Shown here: positions 20,890-31,055 of the stretch, piece by piece
Numbering within the stretch: the first letter of the stretch is position 1
Layout of the letters: the number at the start of each line of letters is the position of its first letter
Source of the DNA: Trametes villosa
Lineage: Eukaryota > Basidiomycota > Agaricomycetes > Polyporales > Polyporaceae
Assembly (NCBI GenBank): GCA_002964805.2
Contig: PUDQ02000010.1
Span: forward strand, 248,001 to 312,000
DNA length: 64,000 nt
Reading direction: 5' to 3'
Translations under genes and position numbers: made by a program
Notes under the pieces: generated by a model
Told to the model about the DNA's origin: nothing
Seen by the model: the letters and a program-made list of their open reading frames with translations, nothing else
Database searches by the model: none

Positions 20890-22681
20890 ATGTCGGCAAC
20901 GATGACTACTACCCAGACTGCGCCTACGATGACGACGACGGAGGTGCCCCTTGTTTCGGGCGACGTCCTCCGCGCTATCGACACCCCCGCCGTCTCCCCG
21001 CCCAGGGCGTCCCCTCCGCTTAACGGAGGCCCGCGCAACAGCTCCCCCACCAACTCTATCGGCAAGTCCAAGGGCCACCGGAGGACGTCCAGCGCAGCCT
21101 CAGATATCGCCAAAGCGGCCGGCATCGACCTCGACGCCGTCAGCATGGGTGAGTCCCCTTGAACAGGGCACAGTGGAGTGGAGTGCAGCCGCTAACGTTG
21201 ATTGACGCGTCGCAGCGGAGGCGCGCAAGATCATGTCCGAGGAGCACAAGATCCTCGGCTTCCGCCCGCCCGTAGGCTCCTTCGCGGCCGAGGTGCAGTC
21301 GCTCGCGGCGAAGCACCCTGAGGGCAAGCCCGGCGCCTCCACGCCCGACACGGGCAAGCTCAAGGAGATCGCACGCGAGGACGCGCTGCGGATTCTGTGA
21401 GTACTTCGCGCGTCATGCGTCATCCGCAGTGACGGGAGCAGTCAATTAACACCGCGCGAATAGTGCCGAGCGGAAGACGAGCACGGGCGCGGACAAGGAC
21501 GCGCTGCCCGCGACGGCGAAGCCGGTGAACGGGAGCGAGAAGCAGGTCACGCCCGCGAAGCTCTCGCCCCCCGTCCCCGGCGTAAACTTGACCAAGATCA
21601 GCTCAAGTGCGTGTCCACTCCCTTCCCCTCACATACGCACTCCTCCCGCTCCACTGTGTGCATGCGCACTCCTCCCGCTCCACTGTGTGCATGCGCACAC
21701 CCCACCGTGTTCGTGTGCATGTTGCACGCTGAAGTGGAGATCCGCGCACCACGCCACGGCCCCTGTACGATAAGCATACAACATACTGACCCCTGCCCTT
21801 CCCGTTTACAGCGGACGCACGGGTGCTGATGTCGCACGAGCACCGCGCGCTGGGCTTCCGCCCGCCGCCCGGCTCGCTCGCCGCGGAGGCGCAGAGCGCG
21901 GCCGCGCGCCACCCCGACGGCGACGGCACGCACCTCGACGATGAGACCCTCCGTGAGATCGCGCTCCGCGACGCGGAGCGCATAAAGGCCGACCGCGAGC
22001 TGAACTTGGTCGGCGAGGTTAACGTCAGCGCCGTTGGCAAGGGTGCGCCCCCTCCCCTCCTCTTCCACCCATGTTGCGTGCGGTTTGCTGATGCAGGATT
22101 GGGCGAACAGACGCGGCGGCGACGATCGCGTCAGTCGAGGCGCGCACGCTCGGCCACCCGCCGCCCGCGGGGAGCCTCGCGGCGGAGGCGCAGAGCGCGG
22201 CGGATAAGCACCCCGCGGGCGGCTCGTTCGACCCCGCGAAGGACCCCGTCGAGCTCGAGCAGCTGAAGGACGCCGCGAGGGCCGAGGGCGAGGCGCTCCG
22301 TGCGCAAGAACAGGAACAGAAGCAGGATACGAGCCCAGAGAAGCAGCAGGAGCAGGAGGCGAGCACGGAGAAGCAGGAGGTTAATGGCGCGGTGGTGGAG
22401 TGAGTAGATGTATTGTTTTGTGTAATGTGTACTTGTATTGATCGCTCCCCTTCTTCCTTGCGTTGTGCGTTGTGGTGATGTGTAGGGCGAGCGGGATCGC
22501 GACGCCGGTGCCGCAGAGCCCCAGCTTGAACGCGGAGAAGGCAGAGACGACGGAGAAGGCGGTGGGGACGGAGCCGCTGACGAGCGCGCCGCCGAGCGTC
22601 GTGCGCCGGCTGACGACGCCGCCGCTGTCGCGCAGCGAGACGGGGGACTCGGTCGAGATCGTCTGCGACGTCCTCGCGTGA
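20890..22681 (+). CDS. SMP-repeat (seed maturation protein / LEA-like) protein
   Basis: Carries three copies of the SMP-type repeat otherwise known from plant late-embryogenesis-abundant proteins, which are linked to desiccation tolerance. The units have the pattern HxxLGFRPPxGSxAAExQSxA: EEHKILGFRPPVGSFAAEVQ, SHEHRALGFRPPPGSLAAEA and VEARTLGHPPPAGSLAAEAQ. Each is preceded by an Ala/Asp-rich helix start and followed by a hydrophilic linker. The N-terminal ~80 residues are Thr/Ser/Pro-rich; the C-terminus is Glu/Gln-rich, then disordered, ending near RRLTTPPLSRSETGDSVEIV. Exons join in phase across at least five introns (for example 21151-21214). There is no signal peptide or membrane segment. 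A decayed copy of the 3' half lies at 24319-25105. A stress-protectant role is inference from the family. Confidence 0.85.
21636..21721 (+). repeat. 29-bp tandem repeat inside an SMP-gene intron
   Basis: Two nearly perfect units (21636-21664 and 21665-21693, beginning cgcactcctcccgctccact) and a third degenerate one. It enlarges this intron to well over 200 nt, against about 55 nt for its neighbours. Confidence 0.85.
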
Positions 22682-22938
22682 ACGGGCGTCGGGAGTGACG
22701 CTCTTGCACGCATCTCGGCGTGCGAGATGCGCTCGCCCCAGGCGGATGTCTGTTGGTGCGAGGCGGGACTGGACAGCCGTGGGTCACGGACATTGGACCA
22801 GCGTTGTGCCCAAGCTGACGTGTGAGCGGGCATGCGAGGGGTCTGGATATCACTGTATTTTTACGATATGTACTGTACATGGCTGATCACGTATAACCTG
22901 CTCAGGTAAGCCGACGCGTGAGGGAGCGGGGCGTCCGC

Positions 22939-24013
22939 TTACGAAGTAACGTTGTGAGGGTCCGCTTTGGATGGACTCAGTAGCTCGAGCACAGCTTCCT
23001 GGTCAGTAGACTGTGCGCCTGAGAGCTTCCAGGCCGGAGTGAAGCGTTGAACTTGGCTCGGAAGGCCATCATCGCCCGTGTGCACGCCGGGGACCGTCAC
23101 GAGAAACGCGAGATTTCCGTAGTTGCACGGCATGCTGAGCTCCTTGAACGTCTTGTCGTCCTCCGGCGGGAAGCATCCCTGCACGGCGCTGCCTAGCCTG
23201 ATCCGCGAGAGCCATGTCTGCTCCCGCCGGGTCTGTGCATCCGAGTCCGCATCCAGGTCACGGTTGTCCCCGCCAACGAGGCTGGGGGCGCTGCGTCCAT
23301 CCCGCAAACGCGCCTTGATGTTGACGCAGAGGTGGCGTTCCGAGCCGCAGGCGAACTTCACCGTGGTCGGAGGGCTGACAACGAAGTTCGCAGCCTGTTG
23401 ATGGGGTGGGTTAGCGCTGCCGTAGTATGTGTCCGTGTGCGGGAACCGCGAGAGCGGGCTCACTATCGCAGTAATCGCACCCTTGAGGGGGGTACCGGGT
23501 GTAGGGACCGGACCGATGGCCTGGGAGATGTCTAGCACGAAGTTCTTGCACTCGGGCGGCTCGCAGGTGGGCCTCGGGATGCGCTTCGGCGCACGGCTGG
23601 CATCGTCGTGGTTGTCGGCGCTGGGGCCGTCCTCGTCGAGTGCGTCTGTGAACTCCTGTTTCTGCATCTCCCCGCCTCGGTGTAGCCAGACGGCCTTGTG
23701 TGAGCACACTTCAGAGGTCGGCACACCGTCCTGGGATATGGCGGCGGGGGGCCCAGCCCGGCATCGCCGTCCAAGCTCAAACGGCGAGATGGCCTATGTT
23801 GCGCTCACGTAGTCAAATTCTGGGGGAGAAGCAAGGGCAGGTGGCAGTCAGCCGCGGGCTGGGGTCGGGTGATAGCACGCGGGGCGGCTCACCAAGATCC
23901 TGCAAGCCTGCTTTTGTGACAGTAGGGGAAGCCGAACCGTTAGTTCCGGCGGGAGTTTCGGGAGGGCGAGATTGAGATGACTTCGCGCGAATCGCAGCAA
24001 GTGAGAGGGGCAT
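22939..24013 (-). CDS. Unrecognised protein with an 11-nt microexon
   Basis: The chosen start at 24013 (MPLSLAAIRAKSSQSRPPET) opens a 40-codon exon. It splices to an 11-nt exon (minus-strand AATTTGACTAC) and then to the main exon beginning DGVPTSEVCSHKAVW. All phases agree and all splice ends are GT/AG. The product is about 305 aa. It has a charged N-terminus and a CEPPECKNFVLDISQAIG segment, followed by ATIVSPLSRF-like sequence (actually AITAIVSPLSRFPHTDTYYG), VKFACGSERHLCVNIKARL, TWLSRIRLGSAVQGCFPPED and YGNLAFLVTVPGVHTGDD. There is no signal peptide or membrane helix. Six or more cysteines are spread along it. I recognise no domain. The gene sits between the SMP gene and the broken copy of that gene. 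Confidence 0.65.
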
Positions 24014-24318
24014 ACGGGAATCTTGTAGGGTGGGCTGGTCGGGTGAGGGGGGATGTGCGAGTAACGCAGGGAATTTATGTCTTTTCGCTGCAGAGGTAGC
24101 ATGTCGGCCCTGGCTGTGCCCGCGCGACAGCGCCGCCGCCGTGGAGAATGGAGAAGGGCACACACACGCACATAATCAGACCGGCAGTATGTGTGACGTG
24201 TTTGAGTGGTTTAAGTCCATTATTCTCCGGCAAGCGCAAAAGATGTGTGATGGCAAACATCTGTGTAGTGACTGTAGGACCGTAGGAACGGCTACAATCA
24301 TTCTCTCCCGGCGTGTCT

Positions 24319-25105
24319 ATGTGAAGGGCGACGTCAGCGCTGTTGGCAAGGGTGCGTTTTCTTGTTTATTGTACATCTCGTGCATGACTGGCTGACGCAA
24401 GTGTTGGACGAACAGACGCGGCGGCGCAGGGAGCCTCGCGGCGGAGGCGCAGATCGCGGTACAGGCACCCCGGGGGCGGCTCGTTGAATGCTGAGAAGAA
24501 CCCTGTCGAGCTCGAGCAGCTGAAGGACGCCGCAAGGGCTAAGGGCGAGGCACTCCGCGCCCAGTAACAGGTGACGAGCGCGGGGAAGCAGGAGGTTCAC
24601 GAAGCGGTGGTGGAGGAGTGAGTAGTAGCGATGTATAGTTTTGTGTGGTAATGTGTACTGGTATTGATCGCCTTCCTTCCTTCTTTGCGTCGTGCGTCGT
24701 GCTGCGTTGATAGTGCGGTGCGATGGGGTGTAGGCTGGTGTAGGTCGAGCGGGATCGCAGCGCCGGTGCCGCAGCTGAGCCCGAAGGTCGAGGCGGAGAA
24801 GGCGGAGAAGGCGGTGCAGAGTCCAGACGAAGAAGGCAGAGGTAACGGAGAAGGGGGTGGGGACGGAGCCGCTCATGACGAGCGCCGCCCGCCGAGCGTC
24901 GTGCGCCGGCTTACGCCGCCGCCGCTATCGCGCGGCGAGGCGCGCGGGGGACTCGGTCGAGATCGTGCAGCCTGTGGCGCCCTCGCGTGAGCCTGCAGGA
25001 TGAAAGACGAAGACGGACATCGCACGCTGCTGCGACGCCGGTTTCCGAGCCAGGAGGCGGATAGGATACTATCACTCCGTATTTTTATGTGGCAGGACGT
25101 ACTTT
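24319..25105 (+). pseudogene. Broken partial duplicate of the SMP-repeat gene
   Basis: Aligns by eye with about 22010-22875 of the intact gene, including intron positions and intron sequence, so it arose by DNA duplication and not through a cDNA. Matching landmarks are gacgtcagcgctgttggcaa, cgaacagacgcggcggcg, gggagcctcgcggcggaggc and gagctcgagcagctgaagga. The third SMP unit has lost about 45 bp, the frame is shifted, and a stop replaces the Gln-rich tail (codons ...GCC CAG TAA). The final-exon landmark VVRRLTPPPLSRGEARGG survives. There is no 5' half, so it cannot make an SMP protein. Similarity continues weakly past the stop into the 3' flank (gtatttttat region). Confidence 0.85.
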
Positions 25106-25399
25106 ATTTGCTTAGGTACTTGTGTACATACGCATTGGCGGAATGAGAAAGGGTGGGACACTCTGGTATAAGATGAAAGTGTCCTTGAGAGCTTACCGCA
25201 CTGCGAGGCGGCGAGTAGGAGTGCCCAAGCGGCCGCCATACTCACTGGGCCTCCTCGCGCCGCACGAGCGGGAAATTCAATCACAAGAATAACCATCAGT
25301 AGGGCATGGATGCTATTGCGAGTCGCGAAATGTGCTCAACGTGTCTTGTTATACATATAGTACAGCCTACACACACACCACATGATGGCGGTTTTCCTA

Positions 25400-27136
25400 C
25401 TACTCAGACTCGACATCTGTGGCTGCACCGTCATCAAAGTTATGAAGTTTCAGTTCTTCCATGGTCAATGGCACAATCTGTTCCTGAACCTGCCCGTTGG
25501 CGACTTGAGAGACGATCTGTCTGTCTTTCATCTGAACGGCCCCCTGAGCCGTCGGGAATGAGAGATCGAACTCCACAGTTTCTGGTCTAGTAGTGTCGTA
25601 TTGTGGCAGCAGTATCGTCGAGCGGAATGACTTCATGTGCGTCTGGATGTGAAGGAGTCCGCCCCTGTGCAGCGGCCCGTACTCGGATAGATTATCTTCG
25701 TGCACATCCGTGAGGACGACACAGTGGCGCCCGGGCTTGCGCGCAGTATCCTCAATGTGAACGGTGATGGTGAGGCGTCGCCGGACACGGCTCAGCATAT
25801 ACGAGAAATCAGGGTCGAGCCGGCGCCCTTGCTCGGGCACGAGACGATCCTGGGATGTTTGCTGTGAGAGAGGATTGGGTTTACAAGAGAGATGGGTCTT
25901 ACCATGATGGTCTTGACTTTCTTTATGCAGTCGCCGGCGTCCAGGTCCGTCGGCCCCCTCCCGGGAGTCTCCGAGGTCGCCTTTGGCTGATGATGGTAGT
26001 AGAGGTGGAACTCTTCCCATACCAGCTCAGGGTGACCTCGAGTGGCATTGGCCACGCATTCGAGACAGCGGGCGAGCCGAGATGGTGTTTCCGCCCGCAG
26101 ATGAAGTGTTCGGACACCGCGCTTGAGCGCAGTGTCCAGGACGGATTGGAGTAGCTTCATCTGGCGCTGGTCGGCGTGGTTGCCAACGGCCGACAAGTCC
26201 AGTTCGTCAATGGTGGACACATGCATCACAGTCGCATCGAGCGTCCTGATCTGCCGGATGCTCCCCTTGAGCGTCTTGAGGAACGGCCAGCTGCGTTTGC
26301 TCGGGCCACAGGCCTCATGATTCACGGTGGGGCTGACCAATGTATGTTGGCGTCGCTCGAGATCTTGATCCAGGCTCTCTCCGTCGAGTGAGTCGCCGGG
26401 ACGAGGCGAGGGGTCAAAAGACAACGAACGCAGCGCAGGGAATGCGTCGACGTAACCGGCGGCGTTGACGATGTTGATGTGCTGAATCGTGAGCTGTCTG
26501 AGGTTCGGAAAGAGGCTGCTAGAGAAGGATTTCCGACGTGCATCATCGTGGGGAGCTGTGAAAGGGCCTTCCAGGGTTTCTATCGTTGAGCGGCTGGGCT
26601 GGAGTACGTCCCAGGCATTGATGGGTTTATCGTTGTCCCTGGACCAGTGTCGGAAAGTGATACGAACGGACTCGAAGGAAGACTTGGCAGTTACGAGCAG
26701 AGTTACACACTGCTCGGACCGGGACTCTCCTTCCAGCGAAAGATGAGTGAGGCGGTCAAGCCGCGCAATCGACTCCAGGATGCGGTTACCCCACGTGGAC
26801 GAGGATGACAGTAGTGCATCGGCATGACCGGCAAGCTCGAGTGCCTGCAGACTGTTGTTCGGATTGTCCAGGAAGGCAACAAACGCGTTCGCGGCGGGTT
26901 CCGATAGGCTGGTCATGGAAAGGGTCAGCCGCCGGATATTCAGAAGCGGGATGTAGTCGCTGAAGCCCAGGTTGCGAGGTGAAGTGAGGGAATCGAAGGA
27001 AGTCAAGAGCTTCTCGGAGCTTAGAGTAGTGTGTTCGATTGTGACCCCCTTCTCAGCTTCTGAAGCGACTAGAGAGAGATGTCAACATCCGATAACGTGC
27101 TTAAATCATGTACTAACCGAGTGGGCTGGAGTTCAT
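25400..27136 (-). CDS. Leucine-rich orphan protein (F-box/LRR-like without a visible F-box)
   Basis: A 19-nt first exon (ATG at 27136, MNSSPL) splices in phase to VASEAEKGVTIEHTTLSSEK and a long exon; a further intron near 25860-25903 joins the C-terminal exon, which ends DGAATDVESE. The product is about 550 aa. It has repeated leucine-rich beta-strand/helix units, for example LLNIRRLTLSMTSLSEPAAN, LQALELAGHADALLSSS, LDRLTHLSLEGES, NLRQLTIQHINIVNAAG, LRSLSFDPSPR, IDELDLSAVGN and GVRTLHLRAE. This pattern is typical of the large agaricomycete F-box/LRR-like families, but no F-box helix triplet is seen at the N-terminus. The C-terminal ~170 residues are not leucine-rich. Function unknown. Confidence 0.7.
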
Positions 27137-28443
27137 GGCCGGGATTGATATTTAGCGGTATGAGGCTGATGTGTTGCAAGGGATAGAAACTGGCAGTGTT
27201 GGGGAGACATGTGCGAGGTGAGTGCAGCATTTATAGTCTACCGACGCCTCGTACTCGAGTGGAATGCGCATTCGAGGCGTTTTGCGGTGTTCTGCGCCGG
27301 TCGGACGTCGCTAGTCGCTATTGTGTCTGAGTTGTGGACCTACGATATCTGACGCAGGTTTCATACCCGCCGTCCGGCGGAATGGCGAGTCTTATTGCAA
27401 GTGGCCATGCCTGCGCGGCGGTCTGCGACGGCGCGTTTGTGGGGAATGCAAGACCCCAAAACACAGGTGCACAGTACACACAATAGCATGATGGCCACGA
27501 AATGGGTGTCAGTACCGCCATCTGAATTTATTCTGGACCGAATGAAGTTTATATGCCATTAGCTACATCTAGTTGTAGAAAAGGTCTCTAGTGGCACACA
27601 CCGGTCAGAATGCACACTGCACCCTGTAGCGAGAGGGTGGCGAGCGTATTCGAAGCATATCGTGGTCTTCTGCATGGTGGTGCCGCCCGTCTCTACGCTT
27701 TTGTCCGCGCTGGGTCCCACGGGTACCTGAAGTATGTCGTATCGATAGATACCGCCATGATGTGTTCAAAGGCTTCGTGACGAGGAAAAGGAGATGTGGC
27801 GGCTCGGGACCATTGCTAGCGGTACTAACGAAGTCACGGCGTACTCACCGGGGGCATGACCCGATTTCTTCAAGGAAAACATGCCGAAAAACATGACGGG
27901 AAATGAAATTATATACCTGCAATTTGGGCCGGGGAAACACGGGAGAGACATCGAGGGAATATTTGAGGTATTTCGTGCCATGTTTAGGGACGTGTTGCCC
28001 CAGAAGGTATGGCGGAAATCGGTTAGAAAGTCTCGACATGTTCACGGGCAGTGTCCTGAAGAGGACAATCGGGGAGAAAATGCGTTCCAATGCTGCCATA
28101 TTTGGGTAGATGACAGCCCAGAAACACTGCATCGGGAACATTCCTTCTAATTCCCGTCATTTCTTTGGTACGACTGCTTCTCCGAAACGCCGAAAACATA
28201 TCATATTTGAGTCCCATGTCCTCCGGCCATGTTCTCGTACTCGAACATATCCGAGAACATACCCAATGTTTCTGCGCGTACAACACAGCCATAAAACGGC
28301 AGAGGAAAGATGGAATATCGTCGTAGCATATTCGCCCGACTAACACGGCGGCATCATTTTTTCAAATCCCCCCAATTTCTCGCCATGTTTTCCCCGCAAA
28401 AATGGCCCTTTGTTCCCGGTGACTAGTACACATCGAAAGGACC
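27137..28443. other. Non-coding island, less GC-rich, next to the tRNA pair
   Basis: 1.3 kb with no credible gene. From about 27530 onwards the base composition is clearly more AT-rich than the flanks. The part after 27840 is full of short catgtt/aacatg words in both orientations. GGAAAACATG at 27874-27883 and CATGTTTTCC at 28384-28393 form a perfect 10-bp inverted pair about 500 bp apart. It could be an old non-autonomous element inserted beside a tRNA gene, but no transposase, long terminal repeat or target-site duplication was recognised. Confidence 0.35.
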
Positions 28444-28450
28444 AAAAAAA
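28444..28450 (-). terminator. Pol III terminator of left tRNA-Leu
   Basis: Seven consecutive T on the minus strand, about 20 bp beyond the tRNA 3' end. Confidence 0.8.
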
Positions 28451-28470
28451 GAAGCTCCCATGTATTACAT

Positions 28471-28574
28471 GACGAGAGTGGGATTCGAACCCACGCCCTT
28501 TCGGACCAGATATCGTAGCACCCTGTGATAGGCGCTCCTTAGTCTGGCGCCTTAGACCGCTCGGCCATCTCGCC
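28471..28574 (-). tRNA. tRNA-Leu(AAG), intron-containing, left copy
   Basis: 104-nt gene. The acceptor stem GGCGAGA/TCTCGTC pairs with one G-U. The D-arm contains ATGGCCGAGCGGTCTAAGGC (A/B-box region). The anticodon stem is CCAGA/TCTGG with anticodon AAG at 28540-28538 (minus). A 25-nt intron (28536-28512) begins after position 37. A class II variable arm and a GTGGG-TTCGAAT-CCCAC T-arm follow. The long variable arm and the identity elements fit leucine. The mature sequence is identical to the copy at 28726-28829. Confidence 0.95.
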
Positions 28575-28725
28575 ATGTCCCCATGCACCACATATGCAGA
28601 CCTGGCCAAGGCGTGCTCTTCTCGGACTGTACAGGACGAAGAGAAGCAAAAGAGAAGAGAGCCCGAAAGCCCGTGGTTCTACTGTCGGCTCTAGCCGTGA
28701 GTACTATGAATGATTGCTTCTCCAA

Positions 28726-28829
28726 GGCGAGATGGCCGAGCGGTCTAAGGCGCCAGACTAAGGAGTGCCTATCACAGGGTGCTACGATATCTGGTCCGAA
28801 AGGGCGTGGGTTCGAATCCCACTCTCGTC
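28726..28829 (+). tRNA. tRNA-Leu(AAG), intron-containing, right copy
   Basis: Same 104-nt structure as the left copy, with anticodon AAG at 28760-28762 and intron 28764-28788. It differs from the left copy at a single base, which lies in the intron (T here, C there). The two genes are head to head with 151 bp between their 5' ends. The 5' flanks are unrelated, so the similarity stops at the tRNA borders. Confidence 0.95.
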
Positions 28830-28853
28830 AGTTCATCACCTCTTCTTGAGACC

Positions 28854-28859
28854 TTTTTT
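28854..28859 (+). terminator. Pol III terminator of right tRNA-Leu
   Basis: Six consecutive T about 25 bp beyond the tRNA 3' end. Confidence 0.75.
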
Positions 28860-29949
28860 GGCGCCTTGAACGTGTGCTCCGCGGCGAGATCGTCGCTCCA
28901 TTACACTGACAGTCAGTACTGGTCCGTCAAATCCATCCGCGCGGGTTGCAATCCTGCTCTCTCCGTAGATATCATACATTTGCGCGTTCTTTGAGGCTTG
29001 CGGCGTTGAGGTCCCGGCAGTCATGTCGAGGTGTGCAGCGTACGATGGGGGATCGTACGCAATGCGCGGTCCGAGACGAGCCGTGGCGGCGGGCAACTGA
29101 GCTCAGTTGGCGGCAAGCATACGTCAGAACTGAGGGAGTGGTGTGAGTGTGTGGGATCGAGCGAAGCAGTTGGCATGCTCTGTCCCGGAGGGCGTAGGAG
29201 TGGCCGGTATGAAGGAGTGTATGCCTGCTCGAGTGGAGGGGTGCGCACCCGTGCTCGGTCGCCCATTGCCTTCGACGCCGGGTGTTCGTAAGACGTATAT
29301 AGCGGAATGTTGCTCGTCGAAGAAGGAGGCGAGAATGATCTTGAGTCGGGAGAGCGTGCGGACTCTCCGGGCTTGCGCACTGCGAAGGGCAGCGAATGCG
29401 CTCCCTCATACCCGTTCGCGCCCCAGGTTTGTGAATGACTTGGTGTCTCATATCAGCTTCCACTCTCGCGCCATCGAGCGCGCGCGTTGCGAGGAGAGGC
29501 GCAAGACCTGGATGAGATGCCCTGCGTTACATCCAGCCCAGTCTGAGTTAGGCTGCGTGAGGCTGCGGACTGCCACCGCTGATCATGTACCTTGAGAACA
29601 AATACCATCAGCGCGGTTCCGAGGCAGGAAATCTGACGACCTACCGTGCACCGCCCTTGCGCCGATTGAGAGCGGAGGCGAGTGAATACACGAGCACTGC
29701 GGCGGCACCGAGGTGCGGGCGGTACGTATGAGTCTGCTCTAGCGAGGCTGCTTGACGTGGGTGGGATACTAGGGGCGGTGATAGTGATGGTAATGCATCC
29801 GTCTGTCGTATAAAGCGCGCAGGGTAGGGACCAGGACCTGGAGCCCTTCTCGCCTCGTCTAAACCACAGTCAGTATCAGCGCACTCGCTCCTTCTGCGGC
29901 AGCACTCTCCAATCGTTCTGCACCACCTGTCCCTACTGTCTGCAGAGAT
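28860..29949. other. 1.1-kb intergenic region
   Basis: No gene was recognised. The right end contains the TATA box at 29809-29815 and a C/T-rich leader for the surface-protein gene. Confidence 0.35.
29809..29815 (+). promoter_or_regulatory. TATA box of the GPI-anchored-type protein gene
   Basis: TATAAAG about 135 bp upstream of the ATG at 29950, followed by a pyrimidine-rich leader. Confidence 0.45.
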
Positions 29950-30714
29950 ATGAAGTCTTCCGCATCGGCGCTCTTCGTCTCGGCCATCAGTGCGCACTGT
30001 AAGTCCTGACGGAAATTATTTCGCTGCGATGGGCTCATGAGTTACCTGGCCGTGGATAGATGTTGCGGCGGCGACGCTCTACATCCCTCTCCTCGAGCCC
30101 CAGCCGATTACGGCGGACATCGAGGGCGTTGACGCGAGCGGCCATACGACCTGGCGCATCGGGCCCGGTGTGCCTAGTGGCACCTTGACGGACGACTCCG
30201 ACCTCTTCGCCTCTGGTGCGCCTCCCTCACTTCTTCGTGTCCTGCGCAGTAGTGCTGAGTCCAGCCGCCGACCACAGCGACGCTCATCGCGGGCCCGACG
30301 GACGCGCGCCTCATCGAGAACGACTCCGACTTGGGCTTTGCCATCACAGCGAACTGCGGGCTGAACGGTGCGGTCGCGGTGTGCACCGTCGACGCGTCCG
30401 CGGGCAGCATCGTGTCCACAACAGTCGTGACGAGCACCGGGACCGGGTTCGAGGTGCAGGTTGCCGCAACCGCGGCCGTGACCGGCGGGTCAACTCCCAG
30501 TGCTACGCCGACGGCCTCTGGTACCGGCGGCGCAAGCACGCCTGGAGGGAGCCCTGCGCAGGGAAGTGGGACGAGCGGGTCGCCTCCGACAGCAACGAAT
30601 AGCGCGAGCGGAACGCCGAGCCCGACGAGCGGGAAGAACGGTGCGGGGCGGGTGGGCTCCTCGGTGCTTGGGCTTGGGATGAGCGTCGCTGTGGTCGCTG
30701 CCTTGTTCTTCTAG
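29950..30714 (+). CDS. Small secreted, probably GPI-anchored surface protein
   Basis: Three in-phase exons begin with a signal-like MKSSASALFVSAISAHY, then VAAATLYIPLLEPQPITADI, GHTTWRIGPGVPSGTL, and, after a second intron ending at the cacag before ATLIAGPT, LGFAITANCGLNG and AVCTVDASAGSIVSTTV. A Ser/Thr/Gly/Pro-rich stalk (TPTASGTGGASTPGGS) follows. The C-terminal hydrophobic stretch VLGLGMSVAVVAALFF runs to the stop, the arrangement of a GPI-attachment signal. The ATLYIPxxxxQPI start is common to many small agaricomycete surface proteins of unknown function. Two cysteines probably form the only disulfide. The role in the cell wall is inference. Confidence 0.75.
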
Positions 30715-31055
30715 GGTTTTTGCTGGTATCTGCGCTGTTATAGAGTGTTATATATGGACTATACGAGGTTATTTCGGTTTTTAAATACCATCAAGCGTAC
30801 TCCGAACGGGCCTGAAGGTGGGGGAAGCGGGGAAAGAGAGGCAATAGGCGCCTGCCCTCCTCCGCGTCCGCTAGGATGTGACCGATCGCGAAGGTTACCG
30901 TGACAGACGCGTCAATATACCCACGGGCTCAGGCGCCGGCGCCCGTACGAGCGTCTGCCCTAACGGTGCGGTAACCTTCCGGAGGTCTGACACTGACAGA
31001 CACTCGAGCCTGCAACTCAAACCACTCTCCTCCCAGTTGCTCGGCCACGACCGCC
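30715..31055. other. Intergenic region
   Basis: 341 bp between two genes of the same orientation. The left part is AT-rich with a possible poly(A) region; nothing else is recognised. Confidence 0.35.

Noticed and set aside
19517..22681. Biosynthetic cluster around the UbiA gene
   Set aside because: Neighbours are an SMP-repeat protein, a secreted protein and orphans; no synthase, P450 or transporter accompanies it.
27845..28141. 98-codon minus frame in the AT-richer island
   Set aside because: Matched by equally open plus frames; composition follows the repeated catgtt/aacatg words and not protein coding.
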